Shown piece by piece: positions 51,169 to 59,907 of a stretch of DNA of 64,000 nucleotides (positions are counted from its first letter, which is position 1; each line of letters opens with the position of its first letter). This DNA comes from an uncultured Sutterella sp. (GTDB lineage Bacteria; Pseudomonadota; Gammaproteobacteria; Burkholderiales; Burkholderiaceae_F). The translations under genes and the position numbers were made by a program. The stretch lies in assembly GCA_949287305.1 (NCBI GenBank), contig CASEFX010000034.1, positions 310,001-374,000 on the forward strand. The letters are read 5' to 3'. Under the pieces are notes generated by a model, which did not search any database, was not told where the DNA came from, and saw only the letters and a program-made list of their open reading frames with translations.

Positions 51169-53211
51169 ATGCAGGACACTCAAACCCCCGAAAAGAAGAC
51201 GCGCCGCCCGATCGCGGCGCTTCCCAACGAATTGGTGAGTCAGATTGCGGCCGGCGAGGTGATCGAACGGCCCGCGTCGGTCGTAAAGGAGCTCGTGGAA
51301 AATTCGCTCGACGCGGGCGCGACCGACATCGAGGTCCGCGTGGACGGAGGCGGCCTCAAGCGCCTCGTCGTGACCGACAACGGCTCGGGGATCGCGAAGG
51401 ACGATCTGCCGCTCGCCGTCATGCGGCACGCGACGAGCAAGATCCGCAACCTTCTCGAACTCGAAGAGGTGATGACACTCGGCTTCCGAGGCGAAGCCTT
51501 GGCGAGCATCGACTCCGTTTCGGCCATGACGATCCGAAGCCGCACGCCCGAAGATTCGCACGCCTGGGAGTGGAAGGAAGGGCGCGTGACGCCCGCGGCC
51601 GGCAGTCCCGGGACCCGCATCGAAGTCTGCGATCTCTTCTATAAGACCCCCGCCCGACGCAAGTTCATGAAGTCGGATGCGACGGAGACGGCACATATCC
51701 TCACGCAAGTCGAGCGCCTCGCGCTCGCACACCCCGAGGCGGGGTTCCGCGTCGTGGCGAACGGCCGCGACGTGCTGACGCTCCCTCCGCAGACGCCCGA
51801 GGCCCGCATCGCGGCCGTGCTTCCGAAGGAATTCCGCGAGAACTGCCGGCCGGTGAACGCGCTGCGAGACGGCATTCGTCTGACGGGGCTCGTCGGCCTG
51901 CCCGTGATCGGCAAGGCCCGCACGCAGGATCAGTACTTTTTTGTGAACGGCCGCTTCGTGCGCGACAAGCTTCTCTCGCACGCCGTGCGCTCCGCCTATC
52001 AGGACGTGATGCACGGTCAGACGCAGCCGCTCTATTGCCTCTATCTGGAAATCGACCCTACGGCGGTCGACGTGAACGTGCACCCGACGAAGAGCGAAGT
52101 GCGCTTCGCCGAAGGGCAGCGCATTCACACGGCCGTGTCGTCTTCCGTGCGGGCGGCGCTTTCGTTCTCGGAAGCGGCGGTGCCCGAAGGCGGGCTCCCC
52201 GAACCCGAACGTGTTTTCGCGCCGGGAAGCGGCGCGAAGAGGGACTTTGAAGCCCGCAAGCCGGTGCGCGAAGACCGTCCGCCCGTCGCAAACGCGATGC
52301 GGCTCTTCGGGGCGGACCTCGACACGGCGCTTGCCGCCGAGTCGGGGCAGGCGCTCAAAGCCTCCGCGCCGTTCCTCAACGACACGCTTTCCAACGAAGA
52401 AAAGCCGGGAAACGATCTCCCGACCTCCGAGTCGAACCGCTTCGCCTCGTCGGCCCCGCAGACGCTCACCGAGCGATTCGGTGATGCGGTGATATCCGGT
52501 GTCGAGACGACCGAAACCGTTGCGGCTGAATCCGAAACGATCCCCGCAACCGCTTCCGCTGAAGGTTCGGCGGAGAAGGGGGGATTCGAACCCGTACTCG
52601 AGAATTTCGAAGCCGACCGTCCCTATTTCGGACGGGCCTTGGGGCAGGTGGCGGGCGTCTATGTCCTCGCCGAAAGAGAGGACGGGATCGTGGTGGTCGA
52701 CATGCATGCAGCGGCCGAGCGCGTCACCTACGAGCGGCTCAAGAAGTCGCTCGACGCCAAGGACCTTCCCGTGCAGCCCTTCCTCATCGCGCAGGTCTTC
52801 CGCGTGACGCCCGCCGAGGTCGCGACGATCGAAGCGCACAAGGACGAGCTTCTCGCCTTCGGGATCGACGTGAGCGTGACGGGCGAAAACGCCGCGGCGC
52901 TGCGGGCCGTGCCCGCGATCATCGCCGAAGCGCCCGCCGACAGTCTCGAGACGCTGGTGCACGAACTTCTCGACGAGCTTGAGAGCTTCGGCACGTCCGA
53001 TCTGACCGAAGTGATGCGCAACAAGGTGCTCGCCACCGTCGCCTGTCACGGCTCGGTGCGGGCGAACCGCAAGCTTACGCTCCCCGAAATCGACGCGCTT
53101 TTGCGCTCGATGGAGAAGACCGAGCGGATCGATCAGTGCAATCACGGCCGGCCCACGTGGAAGCTTCTCACGACGGACGAATTGGACAAACTTTTCCTTC
53201 GGGGGCAGTGA
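51169..53211 (+). CDS. mutL: DNA mismatch repair protein MutL
   Basis: A 680-residue GHKL ATPase that couples MutS recognition to strand removal. ATP site: NELVSQIAAGEVIERPASVV, ELVENSLDAGATDIEV, VTDNGSGI, ATSKI, and TLGFRGEALASI. The middle (340-470) is a low-complexity linker. The C-terminal domain has DMHAAAERVTYE, which keeps the spacing of the endonuclease motif DQHA(X)2E(X)4E with Met for Gln; this hints at a nicking MutL as in bacteria without MutH. The ATG at 51169 begins MQDTQTPEK; its ribosome site is unusually close. Its stop overlaps the miaA start. Confidence 0.95.
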   Translation: MQDTQTPEKKTRRPIAALPNELVSQIAAGEVIERPASVVKELVENSLDAGATDIEVRVDGGGLKRLVVTDNGSGIAKDDLPLAVMRHATSKIRNLLELEEVMTLGFRGEALASIDSVSAMTIRSRTPEDSHAWEWKEGRVTPAAGSPGTRIEVCDLFYKTPARRKFMKSDATETAHILTQVERLALAHPEAGFRVVANGRDVLTLPPQTPEARIAAVLPKEFRENCRPVNALRDGIRLTGLVGLPVIGKARTQDQYFFVNGRFVRDKLLSHAVRSAYQDVMHGQTQPLYCLYLEIDPTAVDVNVHPTKSEVRFAEGQRIHTAVSSSVRAALSFSEAAVPEGGLPEPERVFAPGSGAKRDFEARKPVREDRPPVANAMRLFGADLDTALAAESGQALKASAPFLNDTLSNEEKPGNDLPTSESNRFASSAPQTLTERFGDAVISGVETTETVAAESETIPATASAEGSAEKGGFEPVLENFEADRPYFGRALGQVAGVYVLAEREDGIVVVDMHAAAERVTYERLKKSLDAKDLPVQPFLIAQVFRVTPAEVATIEAHKDELLAFGIDVSVTGENAAALRAVPAIIAEAPADSLETLVHELLDELESFGTSDLTEVMRNKVLATVACHGSVRANRKLTLPEIDALLRSMEKTERIDQCNHGRPTWKLLTTDELDKLFLRGQ

Positions 53212-54149
53212 TGACGGCGCCCCTCGCTCTCCTTCTTCTCGGCCCCACGGCCTCGGGAAAGTCGGCGTTGTCGCTCGCGCTCGCGCGGCGTCATCCCGTC
53301 GAAATCATCAGCATCGACTCGGCCCTCGTCTATCGGGGCATGGACATCGGAAGCGCGAAGCCGACGCCCGAAGAGCGCTCGGTCTGTCCGCACCATCTGA
53401 TCGACGTGCGCGAGATCGACGAACCCTACAGCGCGGCCGACTTTTTGACGGACACGGCAAAGCTCGTTCCCGAAATCCGCGCGCGCGGGTGCGTGCCCCT
53501 CATCGTGGGGGGCACGATGCTCTACGCCAAGGCCCTGCGCGAGGGTCTGAACGACCTTCCCACGACGACGCCCGAAGTGCGAAGCGAAGTGCTCGAAGAA
53601 GGCGAACGCTTGGGTTGGCCCGCCATGTGGGAGAAACTTCGCGAAATCGATCCCGAGACGGCGGCGCGGTTGCAACCCGCCGACCGTCAGCGAATCGGAC
53701 GTGCGATCGAAGTCTGGCGCATGACGGGGAAGACCCTTTCGAGCTTTCACGCGAAAGCGGCGGAGCCGCTTTTCCCGATGCTCTCCGTGGGCCTGTTGCC
53801 GCCCGACCGAAAGCTTTTGCACCGCCGGATCGAAGAGCGCTTCGACGCGATGCTCGACGCCGGGTTCCTCGCCGAAGTGCGCGACCTCATGAAGAGCCCC
53901 CGATTCGATCGGGAGAGTCCCGCCATGCGGGCCGTGGGCTATCGCCAGGCGATCGACTACTTGTCGGGCGAGTGCGGTTTCGACGAATTTCGCCTTGCGG
54001 GCATTGCCGCGACGCGGCAGCTCGCGAAGCGCCAAATGACCTGGATGCGCTCGATGCCGGATCTGACGCTGCTCGATCCCGACGATCCGGCGACGCTTCC
54101 GACGCTCGACGGCATGGTCGAAACGCTCGAGAAGGGACTTGAAGAATGA
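53211..54149 (+). CDS. miaA: tRNA dimethylallyltransferase
   Basis: Adds the isoprenoid group to A37 of tRNAs reading UNN codons. The 312-residue length is normal. Walker-like loop LLGPTASGKSALSLALA at the N-terminus, then SIDSALVYRGMDIGSAKPT, HHLIDVRE, and VGGTMLYAKALREGL, with a C-terminal TRQLAKRQMTWMR. Start overlaps the mutL stop by one base, and the last codons overlap rfbC by 4 bp, so mutL-miaA-rfbC form one operon. Confidence 0.97.
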   Translation: MTAPLALLLLGPTASGKSALSLALARRHPVEIISIDSALVYRGMDIGSAKPTPEERSVCPHHLIDVREIDEPYSAADFLTDTAKLVPEIRARGCVPLIVGGTMLYAKALREGLNDLPTTTPEVRSEVLEEGERLGWPAMWEKLREIDPETAARLQPADRQRIGRAIEVWRMTGKTLSSFHAKAAEPLFPMLSVGLLPPDRKLLHRRIEERFDAMLDAGFLAEVRDLMKSPRFDRESPAMRAVGYRQAIDYLSGECGFDEFRLAGIAATRQLAKRQMTWMRSMPDLTLLDPDDPATLPTLDGMVETLEKGLEE

Positions 54150-54724
54150 AAATCCAGGCGCTTGACCTCCCGGGCGTCCTTCTTCTGACGCCCGCCGTGC
54201 ATGAAGACGCGCGGGGGTATTTTCTCGAAAGCTTCCGCGCGGAAGAGTTCGCGCGGCTCGGCATTACGCGACCCTTCGTGCAGGAAAACGAAGCCTTTAC
54301 AGCCCAAGCGGGGACGATCCGGGGCCTTCACTGGCAGGCGGCGCCCCACGCGCAGGCGAAGCTTCTGCGGGTGCTCTCGGGCGTCATTTGGGACGTGGTG
54401 GCGGACGTGTGCCCGACAAGTCCCAACTTCGGAAAGTGGGTGGGCGTCACGCTCGACGCGCGCGAGCGCGCGTCGCTTTACATCCCGGCGGGTTACGCCC
54501 ACGGTTACGTCACGAGAACGGCGGACACGCTCGTCACCTACAAGGTCGACAACTACTACGCGCCGCAGAGCGAACGCTCGGTGCGCTGGGACGATCCGAC
54601 GCTCGCCGTCTGTTGGAACACGGAGAATCCGACTCTCTCCGCCAAGGACGCGGCCGCACCGCTTCTCGAGAACGTCCGCGCGGAAGACTTCCCCGAAGAT
54701 TTCCTCGAATTCGTCCGAAAGTAA
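54146..54724 (+). CDS. rfbC: dTDP-4-dehydrorhamnose 3,5-epimerase
   Basis: A 192-residue cupin-fold epimerase for dTDP-L-rhamnose synthesis. It has HEDARGYFLESFRAEEFARL, PFVQENEAF, TIRGLHWQAAPHAQAKLLRV with the catalytic-type His, and IPAGYAHGYVT, standard for RmlC. No rfbA, rfbB or rfbD is adjacent; here the gene rides behind miaA (ATGA overlap), so the rest of the pathway is elsewhere. A related epimerase specificity is possible. Confidence 0.93.
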   Translation: MKIQALDLPGVLLLTPAVHEDARGYFLESFRAEEFARLGITRPFVQENEAFTAQAGTIRGLHWQAAPHAQAKLLRVLSGVIWDVVADVCPTSPNFGKWVGVTLDARERASLYIPAGYAHGYVTRTADTLVTYKVDNYYAPQSERSVRWDDPTLAVCWNTENPTLSAKDAAAPLLENVRAEDFPEDFLEFVRK

Positions 54725-54759
54725 AAGGGGACCGCCGCCCGGCGGGCGGCAGTCCCCTT
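54722..54759 (-). terminator. Terminator between rfbC and purM
   Basis: AAGGGGAC-GCCGCCC (54725-54739) pairs with GGGCGGC-GTCCCCTT (54744-54759). On the minus strand UUUU follows, fitting purM. It may also stop rfbC transcripts. Confidence 0.8.
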
Positions 54760-54780
54760 CAAAGAGAAATCGAGGTCGAT

Positions 54781-55809
54781 TTAGCGGACGACGCAGGGCG
54801 CTTCCCCTTCGGGGAGCTTTTCGATGCGGCCGATCGTGAAGACCTTTTCACCCTGTTCTTCAAAGAGCGCCTTGGCGCGTTCGGCGTCCTGGGCCGAGAC
54901 GATCACGACGAGGCCGATGCCGTTGTTGAAGACGCGGTGCATTTCGTGGCGGTCGATGTTGCCCTTTTCTTCAAGCCAGTCGAAGATCGCCGGACGCGTC
55001 CAGGAAGAGCCGTCGATCACGGCCTGCACGCCTTCGGGAAGCACGCGGGGCACGTTTTCGATGAGGCCGCCCCCGGTGATGTGGGCCATGCCCTTGATGC
55101 GGATCGACTTGAGGACTTCGAGGACGGGCTTCACGTAGATGCGGGTCGGTTCCATCACGCGGTCGGCTAGGGTCGCGCCGTCAAAGGGCATGTTCCAGTC
55201 GGCACCGGCGACTTCCACCACCTTGCGGATGAGCGAGAAGCCGTTCGAGTGCGGACCGCTCGAGGCGAGACCGAGAATCACGTCGCCTTCGTCGATCGTC
55301 GAGCCGTCGATGATTTCGTCCTTTTCGACGACGCCCACCGCGAAGCCCGCGAGGTCGTATTCGCCTTCGGGGTACATGCCCGGCATTTCGGCGGTTTCAC
55401 CGCCGATCAGGGCGCAGCCCGCGAGCTCGCAGCCCTTGGCGACGCCCGTGACGACGCGGGAGGCGACGTCCACGTCGAGCTTGCCGCAGGCGTAGTAGTC
55501 GAGGAAGAAGAGGCTCTTGGCGCCCTGCACGAGAATGTCGTTCACGCTCATGGCGACGAGGTCCTGGCCCACGGTGTCGTGGCGGCCGAGGCGGAAGGCG
55601 AGCATGAGCTTCGTTCCCACGCCGTCGGTGCCCGTGACGAGAACGGGGTTCTTGTATTCCTTGCTCACTTCGAAGAGAGCGCCGAAGCCGCCGATGGAGC
55701 CGAGAACGCCCGGAACGAGGGTGCGCTTGGCGGCGGGTTTGATGCGTTCGACGAGTTCGTCTCCGGCGTCGATCGACACGCCGGCAGCTGCGTAGGAGAG
55801 TTGGGTCAT
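54781..55809 (-). CDS. purM: Phosphoribosylformylglycinamidine cyclo-ligase (AIR synthetase)
   Basis: Closes the imidazole ring of AIR. The 342-residue length is standard. Landmarks: [19 protein letters not shown] at the start, [60 protein letters not shown], and [16 protein letters not shown]. It faces hda across a 287-bp gap (55810-56096), the usual betaproteobacterial pairing. Confidence 0.98.
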   Translation of the reverse strand: MTQLSYAAAGVSIDAGDELVERIKPAAKRTLVPGVLGSIGGFGALFEVSKEYKNPVLVTGTDGVGTKLMLAFRLGRHDTVGQDLVAMSVNDILVQGAKSLFFLDYYACGKLDVDVASRVVTGVAKGCELAGCALIGGETAEMPGMYPEGEYDLAGFAVGVVEKDEIIDGSTIDEGDVILGLASSGPHSNGFSLIRKVVEVAGADWNMPFDGATLADRVMEPTRIYVKPVLEVLKSIRIKGMAHITGGGLIENVPRVLPEGVQAVIDGSSWTRPAIFDWLEEKGNIDRHEMHRVFNNGIGLVVIVSAQDAERAKALFEEQGEKVFTIGRIEKLPEGEAPCVVR

Positions 55810-56096
55810 TGCCTTACCAATCAGGAAAAGAGGGGCGGCGGAGGATTTGTCTTTCTGTGAAGGAAACCCTTGCCGCTCAGGGGATGGAGCCCGTCGGAGG
55901 GCTCAATGAAGAATTGGCAGAGAGTATACGCGAAGACGGGGAAAGCGTCTTCCCTCGGCTTTTCTTTTCTTCGGTCGGGTCCCGATCGACGCCGCACGAT
56001 TTTCGCATTCGCGGTAAACTCTCCCTTTCTAGATGTTGCCGCCGGGCCCCCGGGCCCCTCCCAAGCGGAATTCCCTCAGAATTTCTTCCTCGCCTC

Positions 56097-56786
56097 ATGC
56101 ACGACTCGGAACAATACTTGCTGGCTATGCCCGCGGAAGACACGCCCACGCTCGACAACTTCGTGGTCGGGGCCAACGGACAGGCCGTCATGGTATTGCG
56201 GGAAGTGGCCCGCGGAGCGGGCCCGAAATTCGTGTATCTGCACGGCCCCAAAGGAGCGGGCCTCACGCACCTTCTCACGGCCCTGCGCCCTGCGAGCCGC
56301 TTCCGCGTCGAACCTTTTGATCCCGCCGTCAAGCTCTATACGGTGGACGACATCGACGAGCTCGACCTGGGTTTTTCCCGTCAACTGCGAAATCTGCAGA
56401 ACGAAGTGATGCGGGTGCCCGACGCCCGACTCGTCTGCGCGGGGCGCTGTCCCATCGACGCGCTTCCCCTGGGGGACGACATCAAGAGCCGCCTGCACGC
56501 GGGCGTGTCGTTCGGCATCGCGCCGCTCAACGAAGCGGACCGCACGGCCGAACTCATGCGGCAGGCCCATCAGAGGGGTTTCGCCCTCACCTATGAAATG
56601 ACGAACTGGATCGAACGCACCCTGCCTCGGGATATGAGAACGCTTTCCCGCGTGTTGGCGGCGGTGGACCGGCTGAGTCTCATGACGCAGCGCCCGGTCA
56701 CCTTCCCGCTTCTGCGCGAGGCCGTGCAGGTGCTGCAGCGAGATCCGCACTTCTCAAACCCGGCGCAGTCTTCGTCGCAGCCCTGA
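56097..56786 (+). CDS. hda: DnaA regulatory inactivator Hda-like protein
   Basis: A 229-residue DnaA-type AAA+ protein thought to work with the sliding clamp to switch off DnaA after initiation. It has LDNFVVGANGQAVMVLREVA, the P-loop-like VYLHGPKGAGLTHLLTAL, and LYTVDDIDEL as a Walker B variant, but no DnaA DNA-binding domain, as for Hda. The N-terminus MHDSEQYLLAMP may carry the clamp-binding short motif (QYLLAMP is close to the QLxLx(F/L) type). The ATG at 56097 is chosen; the open frame upstream lacks coding character. Confidence 0.9.
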   Translation: MHDSEQYLLAMPAEDTPTLDNFVVGANGQAVMVLREVARGAGPKFVYLHGPKGAGLTHLLTALRPASRFRVEPFDPAVKLYTVDDIDELDLGFSRQLRNLQNEVMRVPDARLVCAGRCPIDALPLGDDIKSRLHAGVSFGIAPLNEADRTAELMRQAHQRGFALTYEMTNWIERTLPRDMRTLSRVLAAVDRLSLMTQRPVTFPLLREAVQVLQRDPHFSNPAQSSSQP

Positions 56787-56821
56787 GGGGTGCCGAAGCT
56801 CTGTGCAACGGAGACTGAACA

Positions 56822-57517
56822 ATGAAACTGGCCGTATTTGACCTCGACCACACGCTTCTGCCGATCGACACGGGAGACGGCTGGACCGTCTTTCTGATCG
56901 AAAAGGCGGGCCTGGGCGAGGAATTTCTCGAGACGAGCCGACGTCTCAACCGCGAATATCACGCGGGCACCTTCTCGCTCGACGAAATGATGAGCTTCGC
57001 CATGGGGCTTCTCGCGCGCTATCCGCGAAAGACGCTCGAAGCCTGGCGCGACGAATTCGTGCGCGAAAAGGTGGCGCCCCACATCGATCCCGTGGTGCTT
57101 CACTACCTCGAGCAGTGGCGCGAGCGCGGCTGCACGCTCGTCCTTGCGACAGGGACGCACCGCTTCGTCTCCGAGCCCGTCGCGAAACTTTTCGGCATCG
57201 AACATCTCGTGGCGGCGACGCCCGAAACCGACGCGGCGGGCAAATTCACCGGCCGCGTCGCGGGCTCGCACAGCTATCAAGAGGGGAAGGTGATTCTCCT
57301 CAAGGAAAAGATGAAGGAGCTCGCCGACAAGGGCGGAGAAGACGTGACGATCGAAGCCGCCTTCTCGGACTCGATCAACGATCTGCCGCTTCTTGAATTC
57401 GCCGAAAAGGCGGGGGGCGAAGCCTACGCCGTGCACCCCGACGAAGCCTTGCGCGCGGTTGCGCTCGAGCGGGGCTGGAACGTTCTTCGGCTCTTTCCGG
57501 AAAGGAGTTCCCAGTGA
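56822..57517 (+). CDS. HAD-IB family phosphatase (SerB-like)
   Basis: A 231-residue phosphatase of the HAD subfamily IB. Motif I is VFDLDHTLLP (nucleophile D7, general acid D9), motif II is VLATGTHRFV, and motif III/IV is EGKVILLKEK with FSDSINDLPLLEFA. The cap is helical, as in phosphoserine phosphatase-like proteins. It sits between hda and pcnB, an order common in betaproteobacteria, where it is annotated only as HAD hydrolase. Phosphoserine is possible but unproven. Confidence 0.9.
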   Translation: MKLAVFDLDHTLLPIDTGDGWTVFLIEKAGLGEEFLETSRRLNREYHAGTFSLDEMMSFAMGLLARYPRKTLEAWRDEFVREKVAPHIDPVVLHYLEQWRERGCTLVLATGTHRFVSEPVAKLFGIEHLVAATPETDAAGKFTGRVAGSHSYQEGKVILLKEKMKELADKGGEDVTIEAAFSDSINDLPLLEFAEKAGGEAYAVHPDEALRAVALERGWNVLRLFPERSSQ

Positions 57518-58917
57518 TCGAAACCTTCATTGACCGGGTGCGCTCCTTTTTCCAGCCCAACGAAGGCATCGTCAAGGAGCCCCGCGTAATCGGACCCGAC
57601 GAACACGGGATCGATCCCGAGCTCGTTGCCTGGCAGGCGAGAAAGACCTGCGAACAGCTTCAGGCCCGAGGCTACCGCGCCTACATCGTGGGCGGGGCCG
57701 TGCGCGATCTGCTTTTGGGCGTCACGCCCAAGGACTTCGACGTCGTCACCGACGCGCGTCCCGAAGAAGTGAAGCGCTCGGTGCGCCGCGGCGTCATCAT
57801 CGGACGGCGCTTCCGGCTCGTGCACGTGATGTTCGGAAACGAAGTGATCGAATGCTCGACCTTCCGCGCGCTCGCGGGCGCGGGCGTCGCGAAGGACGCG
57901 ACGGGCCGCGTCGTCTCCGACAACGAATTCGGCGAAATGTGGGAGGACGCGGCTCGCCGCGACTTCACCTGCAATTCGCTCTACTACGACCCGAAGACGG
58001 AAGAACTCTTCGACTATCACCGAGGATTCGACGACATTCAGGCCAAGCGCCTTCGCATGATCGGAGCGCCTGAAGAGCGTTACCGCGAAGACCCCGTGCG
58101 CATGATCCGCGCGGTGCGCATCGCGGCGAAGTTGGGCTTTAAGATCGATCCCGCGACGGAGCGTCCGATCGGAAAGATGGGCGTGCTGCTTCGCAACGTT
58201 CCGAAGCCCCGTCTCATGGACGAACTCCTCAAGATCCTCACCTGCGGGCACGCGCTCGACTGCGTGAAGAAGCTTCGCGACGAAAAACTCGATCAGGAAC
58301 TCCTTCCGATGCTCGAGCGCATCGTGACGGATCCCGAGTGGGAGCGTTTCCTCATGGTGGCGCTGAAGCGCTCGGACGAGCGCATCGCGATCGGGAAGAA
58401 ACTCTCTCCCTTCTTCCTTCTCGGCACGCTTCTCTGGCCGCAGGCCGCGAGGCGTTGGGAATACAACGAAACGAAGCTCGGCATGAAGCGCCTGCCGGCT
58501 CTGCACTCGGCCGCCGTCGAAGTGCTCGAGGGCCAGTCGGGACAGTTCGCCGTGCAGCGCCGCATCCAAAACGACATCTACGACCTCTGGATGCTGCAGG
58601 GGCGCCTCGAGCGCCGCACGGGGAAGGCCGCCTACGCGGTGCTTCGCCATCCGCGCTACCGCGCGGGCAGGGACTTCCTGCTTCTTCGCTCGCTCGTCGA
58701 CATGGCCGACAAGAATCTCGTCGACTGGTGGGAGCGCTTTGCCGCGGCCGACGAAGAGGAACAAAGGGAAATGCTCGCCGTGACGCAGCAGGAGGCGAGA
58801 AATCAGCCGCCGCGTCCGAGCGCGAAGGACGGTGCCGCCCCCGCCGGAGAACCCCGTCGGCGTCCGCGTCGCCATCGTCCGCACCGCCGCCGCAGTCCCA
58901 AGAAGGAAGAAGCCTGA
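57514..58917 (+). CDS. pcnB: Poly(A) polymerase I
   Basis: A 467-residue enzyme adding 3' poly(A) tails that promote RNA decay. The nucleotidyltransferase core reads AYIVGGAVRDLLLGVTPKDF with DVVTDARPEEVKRSVRR, then RRDFTCNSLYYDP and DPVRMIRAVRIAAKLGF. The C-terminal 50 residues are Arg/Pro/Lys-rich, typical of PcnB RNA-binding tails, which helps separate it from CCA-adding enzymes. It has a GTG start at 57514 that overlaps the HAD gene stop (GTGA). Its stop overlaps folK by one base. Confidence 0.95.
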   Translation: MIETFIDRVRSFFQPNEGIVKEPRVIGPDEHGIDPELVAWQARKTCEQLQARGYRAYIVGGAVRDLLLGVTPKDFDVVTDARPEEVKRSVRRGVIIGRRFRLVHVMFGNEVIECSTFRALAGAGVAKDATGRVVSDNEFGEMWEDAARRDFTCNSLYYDPKTEELFDYHRGFDDIQAKRLRMIGAPEERYREDPVRMIRAVRIAAKLGFKIDPATERPIGKMGVLLRNVPKPRLMDELLKILTCGHALDCVKKLRDEKLDQELLPMLERIVTDPEWERFLMVALKRSDERIAIGKKLSPFFLLGTLLWPQAARRWEYNETKLGMKRLPALHSAAVEVLEGQSGQFAVQRRIQNDIYDLWMLQGRLERRTGKAAYAVLRHPRYRAGRDFLLLRSLVDMADKNLVDWWERFAAADEEEQREMLAVTQQEARNQPPRPSAKDGAAPAGEPRRRPRRHRPHRRRSPKKEEA

Positions 58918-59417
58918 TGGCGCTCGTCACCATTGCCCTCGGGGCCAATTTGGGCGAGCCCCTTGCGACGCTCCGCAAGGTCGTCACCGAACTCAAGAAC
59001 TCGCCCGACTTCACGGACGTGAAGGTGAGTTCTTTTTACGACACCTCGCCCGTCGAATCCTCGGGCCCCGACTACGTGAATGCCGTGCTGCAGGCTAGAA
59101 CGGACCTCGAACCCAAGGAAGTCCTTCATCGTTTGCAGGCGCTCGAGAACCGTTACGGGCGCGTGCGGCCCGCGGGCGTCGTGAACGCCCCGAGAACGCT
59201 CGACCTAGACGTCCTCCTCTACGACGACCTCACGAGCGACGATCCCGAACTCCTCATTCCGCACCCGAGAATGACGGGGCGCTTGTTCGTCCTCGTGCCG
59301 CTTGCCGACCTGACGGGCGAAGACTTCGTTCTCGAAGGTCGGACGCTCGGCGAATGGATTGCGGCGGTCCGCCGCAAAGATCCTTCTCAGTCCATTGCTT
59401 TTTTGGCAAAGAGCTGA
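58917..59417 (+). CDS. folK: 6-Hydroxymethyl-7,8-dihydropterin pyrophosphokinase
   Basis: Activates the pterin for folate synthesis. A 166-residue HPPK with IALGANLGEPLATLRKVV, YDTSPVESSGPDYVNAV, RTLDLDVLLYDD (the signature) and IPHPRMTGRLFVLVPLADL. AGAAGGAAGA lies just before the ATG, inside the end of pcnB. A tRNA-Leu gene follows 31 bp later on the same strand. Confidence 0.97.
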   Translation: MALVTIALGANLGEPLATLRKVVTELKNSPDFTDVKVSSFYDTSPVESSGPDYVNAVLQARTDLEPKEVLHRLQALENRYGRVRPAGVVNAPRTLDLDVLLYDDLTSDDPELLIPHPRMTGRLFVLVPLADLTGEDFVLEGRTLGEWIAAVRRKDPSQSIAFLAKS

Positions 59418-59448
59418 TAAACTTCGACTTCTTCTTTACGAGAAGTCT

Positions 59449-59532
59449 CCCCAGGTGGCGGAATGGTAGACGCAGCGGATTCAAAATCCGCCGGGTAAAA
59501 CCGTGAGAGTTCGAGTCTCTCCCCGGGGACCA
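59449..59532 (+). tRNA. tRNA-Leu (anticodon CAA), CCA encoded
   Basis: 84 nt with the long variable arm of class II tRNAs. The anticodon stem is GCGGA/TCCGC with loop TTCAAAA (anticodon CAA, reads UUG), the T-arm is GAGAG-TTCGAGT-CTCTC, and the end is ACCA. The acceptor reads CCCCAGG against CCCGGGG, which gives an A5-C68 mismatch and a C1-G72 pair rather than the usual G1. It may share a transcript with folK. Confidence 0.93.
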
Positions 59533-59540
59533 GATTCCAG

Positions 59541-59575
59541 TCCCGTACTGTCGTGTGCAGTGCGGGATTTTCTTT
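59541..59575 (+). terminator. Terminator after tRNA-Leu
   Basis: TCCCGTACTG (59541-59550) pairs with CAGTGCGGGA (59558-59567) with one G-T, then TTTTCTTTT. Confidence 0.85.
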
Positions 59576-59853
59576 TGTCTGCAGGCAATTCGGGGCGTTT
59601 TGCGTTCGCCTCTTTCTCAGACGAATGGCGGGCCAAAACGGCGAGAAAGCAAAATCTACAGGGGGTAAGACAGGGGGCAAGGAGAAAGAAGCCTCTGCGA
59701 TTTTCCTTGTTTACCCCCTATAGAAGCCCCGGCCTTCTTCCCATCGATTATCCACTCGCCTTTCGGTGCGGGACCATTTTGACAAGACTGTCAAAATGAT
59801 CGCCTGCACCGCGTTTCGGCGAAGTGTGCGCTTCTTTCTTCTCCCCAAAGAGA
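59576..59853. other. Gene-free stretch with nested inverted repeats
   Basis: No gene is supported here. Two structures stand out. AGGGGGTAA (59660-59668) pairs with TTACCCCCT (59711-59719), with an inner AAGGA/TCCTT; within the left arm ACAGGGGG occurs twice 12 bp apart. Then CATTTTGACA-AGAC-TGTCAAAATG (59775-59798) is a perfect 10-bp dyad, framed by GGTGC/GCACC (59766/59806). G-rich repeats of this kind after a tRNA-Leu are sometimes the leftovers of an integrated element. Confidence 0.45.
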
Positions 59854-59883
59854 AGGGGCTCCGACGATGATGTCGAAGCCCCT
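59854..59883 (-). terminator. Terminator after the MogA-esterase gene
   Basis: AGGGGCT-CGAC (59854-59865) pairs with GTCG-AGCCCCT (59872-59883), followed on the minus strand by UCUCUUU. Confidence 0.7.
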
Positions 59884-59907
59884 GTCCGTTTCTTCTCAAT
59901 CCGAAAC

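Noticed and set aside
50914..53145. A 743-codon minus-strand frame opposite mutL
   Set aside because: Shadow of MutL; no family features and no ribosome site of its own.
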